A DNA stretch of 19,727 bases from Candidatus Nomurabacteria bacterium. GTDB lineage: Bacteria; Patescibacteriota; Minisyncoccia; Phycocordibacterales; UBA9973. Below are positions 14,141 to 19,727 of the stretch, piece after piece. Below the pieces are notes generated by a model. It saw only the letters and a program-made list of their open reading frames with translations. It did no database searches and was not told the origin of the DNA. Made by a program: the position numbers and the translations under genes. The DNA lies in NCBI GenBank assembly GCA_021413625.1, contig JAIOPY010000013.1, forward strand, positions 1 through 19,727. The letters run 5' to 3'. Each line of letters begins with the position of its first letter. Within the stretch, counting starts at the first letter, position 1.

Positions 14141-14699
14141 TTCGTATCAAGACAAAATAGAATCCTTTTATTCCCAAAACAAAAGGATGCCCACCTATAG
14201 TGAAATGATGTCGCTTTTTGGATTAAAATCCAAAAATGCAATTTATAAAATTGTAAATAAAATGGTAGAAGCGGGGGTGGTGGCAAAGGACCATCTAGGT
14301 AGATTAATTCCAAGCCAATCCTTCGGTGAAATACAAATGGCGGGGTTTGTTACTGCGGGGCTACCTGCAACGGTTGAGGAAGAGTTGGCAGATACTGTGA
14401 ATTTAGATGACCTTCTTGTTGGTAAAAAAGAGTTAACTTACATGTTGGAAGTAGATGGGGATTCTATGATAGATGCGCATATTGAAAAAGGAGATATGGT
14501 GCTAGTGGAGCGTGCGACTACTGCAAAAGATATGCAGATAGTGATAGCCGAAGTGGATGGGGAGTTCACTATGAAATATTTTCGTGAAAAGGGTAACAAA
14601 AGATGGCTGGAACCAGCGAATAAAAATTATAAACCTATCTACCCCGAGCACTCTTTAAATATTAATGCAGTCATAAAAGCAGTTATTAGGAAATACTAA
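14133..14699 (+). CDS. lexA: LexA repressor (SOS regulator, S24 self-cleaving)
   Basis: The 188-aa protein has an N-terminal winged helix-turn-helix (about 1-60, with MPTYSEMMSLFGLKSKNAI as helix-turn-helix region) and a C-terminal S24 autoprotease. The self-cleavage site is A75-G76 (FVTAG), the catalytic serine is S111 (DGDSMI) and the lysine is K148 (EFTMKY). RecA filaments on damaged DNA trigger this cleavage in known LexA proteins. AGGA at 14120-14123 lies 9 nt before the ATG and serves as Shine-Dalgarno. Its own operator is most likely the box at 13830-13845. The recognition helix differs from that of B. subtilis or E. coli LexA, although the operator is Gram-positive-like. Confidence 0.95.
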   Translation: MRNSYQDKIESFYSQNKRMPTYSEMMSLFGLKSKNAIYKIVNKMVEAGVVAKDHLGRLIPSQSFGEIQMAGFVTAGLPATVEEELADTVNLDDLLVGKKELTYMLEVDGDSMIDAHIEKGDMVLVERATTAKDMQIVIAEVDGEFTMKYFREKGNKRWLEPANKNYKPIYPEHSLNINAVIKAVIRKY

Positions 14700-14700
14700 A

Positions 14701-15090
14701 GTGAATAATTTTATTGGAACTATAATTGAAGAAAGTTTAGAAGATAAAGCGATTTTGGGTAAAATCAAAATTATCTCTACAAGAGTTTCTAAAGTTACGG
14801 AAAAACATAAAACCCCTTGGTTAAAACAATGGACTTTGCATAAAGTTGAAATTCCAGAGGAGGTAGCAGCAGCCATCGCTGAGGATATGAGCCGTTTAAT
14901 AGATAAGGAACATTTTCAGAGTTGGTATGCTGATTTTAAGAATGACAATACTCATTTTGTAATCTATAGAGATAAGGTTTTTAAAATAAACCGAGATAAT
15001 AATGAAGAATATGATATTGCTGCTAAATATGGGCTTGATTTAGGAATTCCTTCGTATCAAATAGATTTTGAAAAACATAAAAAGTGGTAG
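14701..15090 (+). CDS. Unknown 129-aa protein of the SOS unit
   Basis: It starts with GTG directly after the lexA stop, with AGGA at 14688-14691 as Shine-Dalgarno (9 nt spacing, the same as for lexA). I cannot name a family. The fold looks alpha/beta: strands FIGTIIEES and IKIISTRVS, the motif EKHKTPWLKQWTLHKVEIP, a helix EEVAAAIAEDMSRLI, then WYADFKNDNTHFVIYRDKVFKI. The conserved-looking aromatic and charged residues in WYADFKND and HFVIYRDKVF suggest a binding site. It should be induced with lexA under DNA damage. No terminator is visible after it. Confidence 0.78.
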   Translation: MNNFIGTIIEESLEDKAILGKIKIISTRVSKVTEKHKTPWLKQWTLHKVEIPEEVAAAIAEDMSRLIDKEHFQSWYADFKNDNTHFVIYRDKVFKINRDNNEEYDIAAKYGLDLGIPSYQIDFEKHKKW

Positions 15091-15119
15091 TTATTATAAT
15101 AAAATACTAGTGTTATAAT
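15091..15119 (+). promoter_or_regulatory. Promoter of the small membrane protein gene
   Basis: A perfect TATAAT (15114-15119), extended by TG at 15111-15112, ends 6 nt before the ATG at 15126. TTATTA (15091-15096) lies 17 bp upstream as a weak -35. It sets this gene apart from the SOS unit. Confidence 0.65.
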
Positions 15120-15125
15120 TTGAAT

Positions 15126-15626
15126 ATGGAAATTTTTTATATACTTACAACCTTAGGTGCCGGTTCCTTTATTGGTATTGTTGTTAAACATTTTTTAGAT
15201 AAAAGTAAAGAGAAAGAAGAAAGGATTTTTTCTGCAAAACGCGAGTCTTTTATAAAAGCGATAGGTATAATATCAGGTTTTGCTGATAGAACAGCTCATT
15301 TTTTATTGACTAATATAATAAATCATAAAACGATTGATTCCATTAAACTTGTAAAATATAAATCAGAATTAAGTGAAGGATTAGCCCCAGCAATATTATG
15401 TGCAAGTGAAGAGTTAGGTAGAAAATTGAGAAAGTTTAACAACTTAACAATGGATCTATCAGAGTTGATAGAAAAATTACTTTTAGTGGCAAAGAAAAAT
15501 AAAGATGGCGACTATTTTATAAATGGAGATGAACAATCGCCAAAAGAACTTATAGATTTAAAACAAAAACTACATGACTTTGAGATTGAGTTAATTCGTG
15601 ATTTAAAAAAAGAATTAGGATTCTAG
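15126..15626 (+). CDS. Small N-terminally anchored membrane protein, unknown function
   Basis: Starting at the ATG chosen by the promoter position (rather than the TTG at 15120), the product is 166 aa. One hydrophobic segment lies at about residues 2-22 (IFYILTTLGAGSFIGIVV). A largely helical, charged cytoplasmic part follows, with helices such as KESFIKAIGIISGFAD-like and the C-terminal ELIDLKQKLHDFEIELIRDLKKEL. No catalytic motif is visible and I do not recognise a family. The AT-rich, lysine-rich composition is only slightly more extreme than that of its neighbours. The gene ends just before a strong bidirectional terminator. Confidence 0.7.
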   Translation: MEIFYILTTLGAGSFIGIVVKHFLDKSKEKEERIFSAKRESFIKAIGIISGFADRTAHFLLTNIINHKTIDSIKLVKYKSELSEGLAPAILCASEELGRKLRKFNNLTMDLSELIEKLLLVAKKNKDGDYFINGDEQSPKELIDLKQKLHDFEIELIRDLKKELGF

Positions 15627-15639
15627 ATTTAATCCAAAA

Positions 15640-15670
15640 ACAAAAAGCCCGCGGAGTGCGGGCTTTTTGT
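15640..15670. terminator. Bidirectional Rho-independent terminator
   Basis: A perfect 13-bp stem (ACAAAAAGCCCGC at 15640-15652 with 15658-15670) surrounds a 5-base loop, with A and T tracts on either side of the GC core. It can stop plus-strand transcription from the membrane protein gene and minus-strand transcription from HU. Confidence 0.92.
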
Positions 15671-15671
15671 T

Positions 15672-15704
15672 ATCTCGAGACCTGCCTGCGCAGACAGATG
15701 AGAT
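15672..15704. repeat. CCTGCC-type palindromic repeat next to the HU stop
   Basis: The core 15682-15697 is a palindrome (CTGCCTGCGCAGACAG) with one C-A mismatch. It is enclosed by ATCTC (15672-15676) and GAGAT (15700-15704). It is one of four related GC-rich repeats between genes in this window. Confidence 0.65.
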
Positions 15705-15976
15705 TAGGCAACCATATCCTTTAGAGCCTTTGCAGGTCTAAATTTAGGAACTTTTTTAGCAGCAACTTTAACTTGCTCTCCAGTCTTTGGATTGCGAGCC
15801 ATTCTTGCAGCTCTTCCTTTAACTGAGAAGATTCCGAAGCCAGCGATTGATACTTCACCACCCTTTTTCAAGGTATCAGTGATAGCGCCAAACATACCGT
15901 CTACGATTTCCTCAGCTTGCACTTTTGTGCCACCAAGTTTTCCATGTACCCATTCAGCTAATGCTTGTTTATTCAT
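15704..15976 (-). CDS. hup: HU-family nucleoid DNA-binding protein
   Basis: This is a 90-aa HU/IHF-fold protein that bends and packs DNA as a dimer. Typical features are the N-terminal helices MNKQALAEWVHGK, the GFGIFSVKGRAARMARNPKTGE arm region (residues about 47-68) with the conserved RNPxTG, and the C-terminal VPKFRPAKALKD. It is transcribed alone on the minus strand and ends at a palindromic repeat and the bidirectional terminator. It should be an abundant housekeeping protein. Confidence 0.97.
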   Translation of the reverse strand: MNKQALAEWVHGKLGGTKVQAEEIVDGMFGAITDTLKKGGEVSIAGFGIFSVKGRAARMARNPKTGEQVKVAAKKVPKFRPAKALKDMVA

Positions 15977-15995
15977 GGTTTTTTAGATTATTTTT

Positions 15996-16028
15996 ATAAT
16001 ACTCTCGACCCTGCCATAGCAAAAGCTA
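15996..16028 (-). promoter_or_regulatory. Candidate HU promoter with a small palindrome
   Basis: On the minus strand TATTAT (16001-15996) could serve as -10, leaving a leader of about 13 nt. CATAGC (16014-16019) and GCTATG (16024-16029) form a perfect 6-bp palindrome around AAAA over the -35 region, a possible operator. A second -10 candidate (TAATCT), 8 nt before the ATG, is weaker. The rest of the 15977-16129 gap holds only AT-rich DNA, another small inverted repeat (AATGAA 16045-16050 with TTCATT 16058-16063) and the repeat at 16110. Confidence 0.35.
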
Positions 16029-16109
16029 TGACTTTAACTTATAAAATGAACTACCTATTCATTATATATTAAGGGTTTTTTAAGGCAAGCTTGTCTAAAT
16101 TATGCCTTT

Positions 16110-16129
16110 CCTATCTGACGGCAGGCAGG
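16110..16129. repeat. CCTGCC-type palindromic repeat at the 3' end of rny
   Basis: CCTATCTG (16110-16117) and CAGGCAGG (16122-16129) pair with one mismatch and one wobble around a 4-base loop. The hairpin begins immediately after the rny stop codon on the minus strand and may protect or end that mRNA, although no T tract follows. Confidence 0.6.
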
Positions 16130-17659
16130 TTAACGAGCATATTCTATAACTCTGGTCTCTCTAATTAGGGTGACTTTAATTTCACCAGGGTATTTTAGTT
16201 CTTGCTCTATTTTTATAGCAATATCGCGAGCCATAAGCTTGGCTTCAGCGTCAGATATTTTATCTGGAGTAACAAAGATACGTATTTCACGTCCTGCTTG
16301 CAGAGCGTATGATTTTTCAACAGCAGGGAAGGCATTAACTAGGGCTTCAAGTTCTTGTAATCTCTTTAAATAGTTTTCTACAGAGTCACGGCGAGCCCCA
16401 GGGCGTCCTCCAGAGATGGCATCTGCTGTCTGCACAATAATCGCTTCTATGGTTTCATAAGGATAATCCTCATGGTGAGACTTCATGGCAGTGATAATAC
16501 GTTCATCGGCGCCAAATTTTTGAAGTATGCGTATGCCGATTTCAATGTGAGTTCCTTGAACTTCATGGTCTAGGGCTTTACCAATGTCGTGCACTAATGC
16601 TCCAGCTTTGGCTATAGCCACATCTGCGCCAAGTTCTTCTGCAATCATGCCAGCAATGTGCGCCATTTCAATAGAGTGTTGTAAAACATTTTGTCCGTAA
16701 CTGGTGCGGAAGTATAATCTACCGATTATTGCCACAATACGTGGGTCAAAGTTAAATATTCCGCATTCATAAACTGCTTGTTCGCCTTTTTCTTTAATAA
16801 TTTTATTTATTTCTTCTTTTGCTTTTTCTACCAACTCTTCAATTTTAGCTGGTTGAATGCGTCCATCTAATATTAGGTTTTCAAGAGCAAGGCGCGCTAC
16901 TTGGCGTCTTATAGGGTCAAAGGAGGAAATGACTAAGGAGCCTGGAGTATCATCCACAATTAACTCAACCCCCGCAGCTCTTTCAAAAGCTCTAATATTT
17001 CTACCTTCTTTACCAATGATTTTACCTTTGATTTCATTGTTTGGGATAGCCACTACAGTTGTCATGAGCTCGGAAGCAGTACTGGAGGCTAAACGCTGAA
17101 TACTTGTTGCCAAAATGTCTTTTGCTCTACGGTCAAGCTTTTCTTCATTATTATTTTCTAATTTTTGTATTTTAATTAGAATGTCCTCCTCGTATTTTTT
17201 CTCTATTTCTTTCAAGAGTTCTTCTTTAGCTTCTTCTTGAGATAGTTTTGCCACTCTTTCTAACTCACCCCTCTTTTCTTCTTCTATTTTTGATACTCTT
17301 TCTTGCACTTTTTTTACCTCCTCCACTTTGGTTTTGATAGTATCAACCTCTTTGTTTAATTCTACTTGTCTTGCATCAAGAAATTCATCTTTTTTAATAA
17401 GACGTTTTTCTGTTTCCTTGAATTCTATTTCTTTCTTTTTCTCTTCTTCCTTTAACTCAGCTAGTTTTGTTTCAGAAAGCTTTTTTGCTTCGTCCACAAT
17501 TTTTTGGGCTTCTTCTTTTGCCCCCACCATCATTTGCTTGATGTCTATTTCAATAGACCTTCTTTTACCAAGCGCCACAATAAAGCGTAGGTAGTATCCT
17601 ATGCCTGCGCCGGAGATGAAAGCTAATGCCCCGAACAGAATTATTTTTGTTAAACTCAT
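16130..17659 (-). CDS. rny: Ribonuclease Y
   Basis: RNase Y is the membrane-anchored endonuclease that starts mRNA decay in many bacteria lacking RNase E. The 509-aa protein has an N-terminal membrane anchor (about residues 5-27), a long charged coiled coil (about 35-180), a KH domain (GKIIGKEGRNIRAFE at 212-226) and an HD domain with H357-D358 (LVHDIGKA). It also has the family hallmarks SSFDPIRR and GRPGARRDSVENYLKR. It starts about 125 nt downstream of a recognisable promoter. With PNPase, also in this window, it would form the core decay pathway. Confidence 0.97.
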   Translation of the reverse strand: MSLTKIILFGALAFISGAGIGYYLRFIVALGKRRSIEIDIKQMMVGAKEEAQKIVDEAKKLSETKLAELKEEEKKKEIEFKETEKRLIKKDEFLDARQVELNKEVDTIKTKVEEVKKVQERVSKIEEEKRGELERVAKLSQEEAKEELLKEIEKKYEEDILIKIQKLENNNEEKLDRRAKDILATSIQRLASSTASELMTTVVAIPNNEIKGKIIGKEGRNIRAFERAAGVELIVDDTPGSLVISSFDPIRRQVARLALENLILDGRIQPAKIEELVEKAKEEINKIIKEKGEQAVYECGIFNFDPRIVAIIGRLYFRTSYGQNVLQHSIEMAHIAGMIAEELGADVAIAKAGALVHDIGKALDHEVQGTHIEIGIRILQKFGADERIITAMKSHHEDYPYETIEAIIVQTADAISGGRPGARRDSVENYLKRLQELEALVNAFPAVEKSYALQAGREIRIFVTPDKISDAEAKLMARDIAIKIEQELKYPGEIKVTLIRETRVIEYAR

Positions 17660-17690
17660 AAGCCTTGAATCGGCCTATAAGAACAAGCCA

Positions 17691-17765
17691 CTATATTTGC
17701 GTTTTTATTTCTTTCTGCTTAAAACTTCTATCAAAGATTGGAAACTTTTCGCTTTTGAACTTCAT
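17691..17765 (-). CDS. Possible 24-codon leader ORF upstream of rny
   Basis: In the rny leader an ATG at 17765 opens a 24-codon, lysine-rich frame ending in TAG at 17691, 32 nt before the rny start. Its ATG lies about 20 nt after the predicted transcription start. No ribosome binding site is seen and a frame of this length can occur by chance, so this is only a candidate. Confidence 0.2.
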   Translation of the reverse strand: MKFKSEKFPIFDRSFKQKEIKTQI

Positions 17766-17791
17766 AATATATGGGATATTCCTATAAACTG

Positions 17792-17821
17792 ACTATAAAT
17801 TAAGTGAAATAAATTTGTAAA
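17792..17821 (-). promoter_or_regulatory. rny promoter
   Basis: Read on the minus strand, TTTACA (17821-17816), an 18-bp spacer and TATAGT (17797-17792) make a good sigma-70-type promoter. It predicts a leader of about 125 nt before rny. The remainder of the clpP-rny gap (17660-17869) is AT-rich without another clear gene. Confidence 0.6.
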
Positions 17822-17869
17822 ATCCAACTTCTTCAATATAACAAATAGAGTGAGAAATGTCTAGCCGTC

Positions 17870-18466
17870 CTATTTTGAGGCAGGGGCTTTAGATTTAGTG
17901 ACTATTTCATCAATAATTCCGTACTTTTTAGCTTCTTCCGCATCCATGAAAAAGTCGCGTTCTACGTCTTTTTCTATTTGAGCTGTGGATTTGCCAGTAT
18001 TTTTTGCAAGTAGCTTATTTAAATTGTCTCTAGTTTTTAGAATGTGTTTTGCAGTTATAGCAATATCTGTTGCCTGACCTTCTACTCCACCTAGAGGTTG
18101 GTGAATCATTACTTCAGCATTAGGCAGGATAAATCTTTTACCTTTTTTACCTGCGGACAAAATTATGGCTCCGCCAGAAGCCGCAAGTCCAACACAAAAA
18201 GTTGAAACATCTGGGCGAACATGGTTCATCGTATCCACGATAGCCATAGTAGAAGTAACAGAACCTCCAGGGGAATTTATATACAGGGAGATATCTTTCT
18301 TAGAATCTTCGGATTCTAGAAATAGTAATTGAGCGATGATTATATTTGCGGTATGGTCATCAATTGGACCACCTAGAAATATAATTCGTTCACGTAAAAG
18401 GCGGGAGTAAATATCATAAGCCCTTTCTCCAAATTGTGATTTTTCTATAACTGTAGGAATTAACAT
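17870..18466 (-). CDS. clpP: ATP-dependent Clp protease proteolytic subunit
   Basis: ClpP forms the 14-mer serine peptidase barrel that works with Clp ATPases to degrade unfolded or tagged proteins. The 198-aa chain is of normal length. The catalytic triad is S97 (GLAASGGA), H122 (MIHQPLGG) and D171 (ERDFFM). INSPGGSV at 63-70 forms the oxyanion region. The residue after the catalytic Ser is Gly rather than the common Met (AASMGA), a small variation. No ATPase partner is in the window. The promoter is fused to the start codon, predicting a leaderless mRNA. clpP is divergent from the pyrC leader unit. Confidence 0.97.
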   Translation of the reverse strand: MLIPTVIEKSQFGERAYDIYSRLLRERIIFLGGPIDDHTANIIIAQLLFLESEDSKKDISLYINSPGGSVTSTMAIVDTMNHVRPDVSTFCVGLAASGGAIILSAGKKGKRFILPNAEVMIHQPLGGVEGQATDIAITAKHILKTRDNLNKLLAKNTGKSTAQIEKDVERDFFMDAEEAKKYGIIDEIVTKSKAPASK

Positions 18467-18472
18467 ACATAT

Positions 18473-18500
18473 AGTATAGCCATTTTTTGAGTATTTTCAA
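18473..18500 (-). promoter_or_regulatory. clpP promoter
   Basis: Read on the minus strand, TTGAAA (18500-18495), 16 bp and TATACT (18478-18473), ending exactly 6 nt before the ATG. A TG lies one base further upstream than in the other extended -10 elements. Confidence 0.75.
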
Positions 18501-18525
18501 GTTTTAATTTTTCTTTAGTTTTCCA

Positions 18526-18546
18526 CCTGCCTACCGCGCAGGCAGG
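18526..18546. repeat. CCTGCC-type palindromic repeat between clpP and the pyrC leader
   Basis: CCTGCCT (18526-18532) and AGGCAGG (18540-18546) are perfect 7-bp arms around a 7-base GC-rich loop. The right arm ends just before the -35 of the pyrC leader promoter. Confidence 0.75.
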
Positions 18547-18547
18547 C

Positions 18548-18575
18548 TTGCCTTCTATTTTTAAAATGCTACCAT
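18548..18575 (+). promoter_or_regulatory. Promoter of the pyrC leader
   Basis: TTGCCT (18548-18553), 16 bp and TACCAT (18570-18575), extended by TG at 18567-18568. Transcription should begin at about 18582, one or two bases before the leader ATG. Confidence 0.55.
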
Positions 18576-18583
18576 CATACACA

Positions 18584-18712
18584 ATGCGTAGCATAAGACA
18601 AAAGCTAGATACTAACACAACCCCGCTACATTATATTTTCTCATTTCATATTTTTGGTTCTATTATCAAAGCCCCAGTAGGGCTTATTTTTTTGTCTAAA
18701 TCATATGTTTAG
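18584..18712 (+). CDS. 42-codon leader peptide of pyrC
   Basis: An ATG at 18584 opens a frame of 42 codons that ends in TAG at 18710-18712, overlapping the first codons of pyrC (ATG at 18705) in another frame. The frame runs through a very T-rich stretch (about 18630-18666) and then through the terminator hairpin without a stop. This arrangement closely matches the E. coli pyrBI leader (44 codons), where translation close behind RNA polymerase disrupts an attenuator when UTP is low. The codons encode no obvious run of one amino acid, which fits nucleotide rather than amino-acid sensing. The peptide itself need not have a function. It is too short to judge by family comparison. Confidence 0.6.
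   Translation: MRSIRQKLDTNTTPLHYIFSFHIFGSIIKAPVGLIFLSKSYV
18669..18693 (+). terminator. Attenuator-like intrinsic terminator in the pyrC leader
   Basis: AAGCCC (18669-18674) and GGGCTT (18680-18685) form a 6-bp stem with a 5-base loop (CAGTA), followed by A and seven T's (18687-18693). It lies inside the leader reading frame and 11 nt before the pyrC ATG. No plus-strand gene ends just upstream, so it is best explained as a control element for pyrC rather than the end of another unit. Confidence 0.8.
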
Positions 18713-19586
18713 TATAGAAGGCCTCATTATAAATACAGGTGAGCCAAAGCTAGGTCGGGTTGAGATAGACCTTACTACTGGGCTGATTGTAAAAGTTGGA
18801 GAGCCGACGGGGGAGGCGGATGTTATTTTACAAGACCAATTAATTTTTCCAGGTTTTGTAGATTTACATGTTCATGCTCGTGAAGATGTGAGCCACAGCC
18901 AAGACTACAAAGAAGATTTTGTTTCTGCTGGTCAGGCAGCCATAAATGGCGGAGTAGTGGCGTTTGCAGAAATGCCAAATAACCCCGTGCCCCCTATTGA
19001 TGATATAAGTTATCAAAATAAAAGTGATTTAACTAAAAAGTCAGAGGTTACAGTTGTGCTATATGCAGGCATTGGTCCTAATACAAAACCACTTGCTAAA
19101 TTAGTGCCATATAAAGTTTTTATGGGTCCATCAGTTGGCGAGTTATTTTTTACTTCTAAAAATGATTTAGAAAATGTTATTGCTAAATATTCTGGACAAA
19201 ATGTAAGTTTTCATTGTGAAGACCCAGAAATTTTAGAAAAAAACAAAAATGAGTCCACCCATATTTTGCGTCGCCCCAAAGAAGCAGAAACACAAGCGAT
19301 AGATTTCGCCTTAATGTTAATAAAGAAATACAATTTGATAGGCAAGATTTGCCATTGTTCTACACTATCTGGTATTGAGAAAATAATTTCTGCAAAGAAA
19401 GAAGGCTTAGCAGTTACAGTAGAAGTTACTCCTACGCACTTATTTTTTGACAGCAGTATGTTAGAAGGGGAAAAAATAAAATTTTTACAAATGAATCCGC
19501 CTGTTCGACAAGACAAAGAAAATAGGCTTGGTTTAATTGAACATTTACGACTTGGTAATATTGATTACCTAGCTACCGACCGCTGA
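18705..19586 (+). pseudogene. pyrC: Dihydroorotase, truncated at its 3' end
   Basis: Dihydroorotase closes the ring of carbamoyl-aspartate in de novo pyrimidine synthesis. The zinc-site motif DLHVHARED is at about residues 52-60, the MPNNP substrate motif at about 90-94, KVFMGPS at about 137-143 (the Lys expected to be carboxylated), a metal-site histidine in SFHCED and another in CHCSTLSG. The protein stops at LATDR after 293 aa, exactly where the family continues ATDHAPH, and roughly a quarter to a third of the usual length is missing. The sequence after the break has a different base composition, so an assembly break or chimera is at least as likely as a real mutation. The leader with attenuator suggests a regulated pyr operon. 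Confidence 0.85.
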
Positions 19587-19727
19587 CACAGTAACAATCT
19601 ACAACAAAACGATCACACTGAAATAAAACTTATCCTCAGAAAAACAAGATGAATACAAAGTCCAACCACAAAACACTCAACCTTGAATTCCCAACCAACA
19701 AAAATCATTATCAAACTTACATAAGCC
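19585..19727. other. Compositionally foreign tail at the window end
   Basis: From just after the pyrC break, hand counting gives roughly 49% A, 27% C, 18% T and 6% G, a strand asymmetry seen nowhere else in the window. No continuation of dihydroorotase is visible in any forward frame. A 38-codon open stretch on the minus strand has no recognisable motif. It may be a rearrangement junction, a contig-end artefact or unrelated DNA. Confidence 0.5.

Noticed and set aside
17601..17792. Plus-strand frame of 63 codons between rny and clpP
   Set aside because: It overlaps the rny N-terminus and its leader, is full of aromatic residues typical of T-rich DNA, and has no start signal.
5755..19586. Alternative genetic code with UGA read as glycine (as in some related phyla)
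   Set aside because: Conserved proteins such as PNPase, RNase Y, ClpP and LexA read through at full length without internal TGA, and TGA serves as the stop of the patatin-like gene.

Overview
This window reads as a piece of chromosome from a Patescibacteria (Candidate Phyla Radiation, Parcubacteria-like) genome. The lineage is an inference. It rests on the AT-rich DNA with short, tightly packed genes, a tRNA gene without encoded CCA, one LexA and one Xer-type recombinase, several small proteins of no known family, and many GC-rich palindromic repeats, some lying in frame inside genes. TAA, TAG and TGA all behave as stops, so the standard bacterial code fits.

Layout: (1) 1-2234: the 3' end of tRNA-Gly(GCC), the CCA-adding enzyme cca, then a convergent TMEM175-like channel gene. 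(2) 2272-5608: murI (+) converges on a minus-strand operon of tyrosine recombinase, patatin-like protein and exonuclease III (xthA). (3) 5609-8912: a palindrome-rich divergent promoter region, then rpsO, a NYN-domain nuclease-like gene and pnp. pnp has its own promoter and a long leader hairpin. (4) 8919-11737: a single-pass membrane protein, a small DksA/TraR-type zinc-finger protein and comM. (5) 11773-13794: an unrecognised protein, an aldo/keto reductase and an EEP-family hydrolase. (6) 13807-15626: an SOS unit, with a LexA-type box inside a strong promoter that drives a small helical protein, lexA and a 129-aa unknown, followed by a small membrane protein with its own promoter. (7) 15640-18466 on the minus strand: HU, RNase Y (rny) and ClpP. 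(8) 18547-19586: a leader peptide with an attenuator-like terminator in front of pyrC (dihydroorotase). pyrC breaks off at its last metal-binding motif, and the final ~143 bases have a very different base composition.

RNA handling is a strong theme: CCA addition, S15, PNPase, RNase Y and a NYN protein. DNA repair and uptake form a second one: LexA, exonuclease III, ComM and a Xer recombinase.

The most notable regulatory feature is a repeated promoter-start design. At seven genes an extended -10 of the form TGN-TANNNT ends exactly 6 nt before the ATG, and clpP has the same spacing without the exact TGN. This predicts leaderless mRNAs for first genes. Some internal genes instead carry AGGA 9 nt before the start. 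Genes with real 5' leaders (pnp, the lexA unit, rny, pyrC) appear to be the ones with extra regulation. The strongest candidates for undescribed biology are this start architecture, the pyrC leader (apparently a pyrBI-like UTP attenuator), the operator-like palindromes overlapping the xer promoter, the pnp leader hairpin, and the palindromic insertions inside murI.
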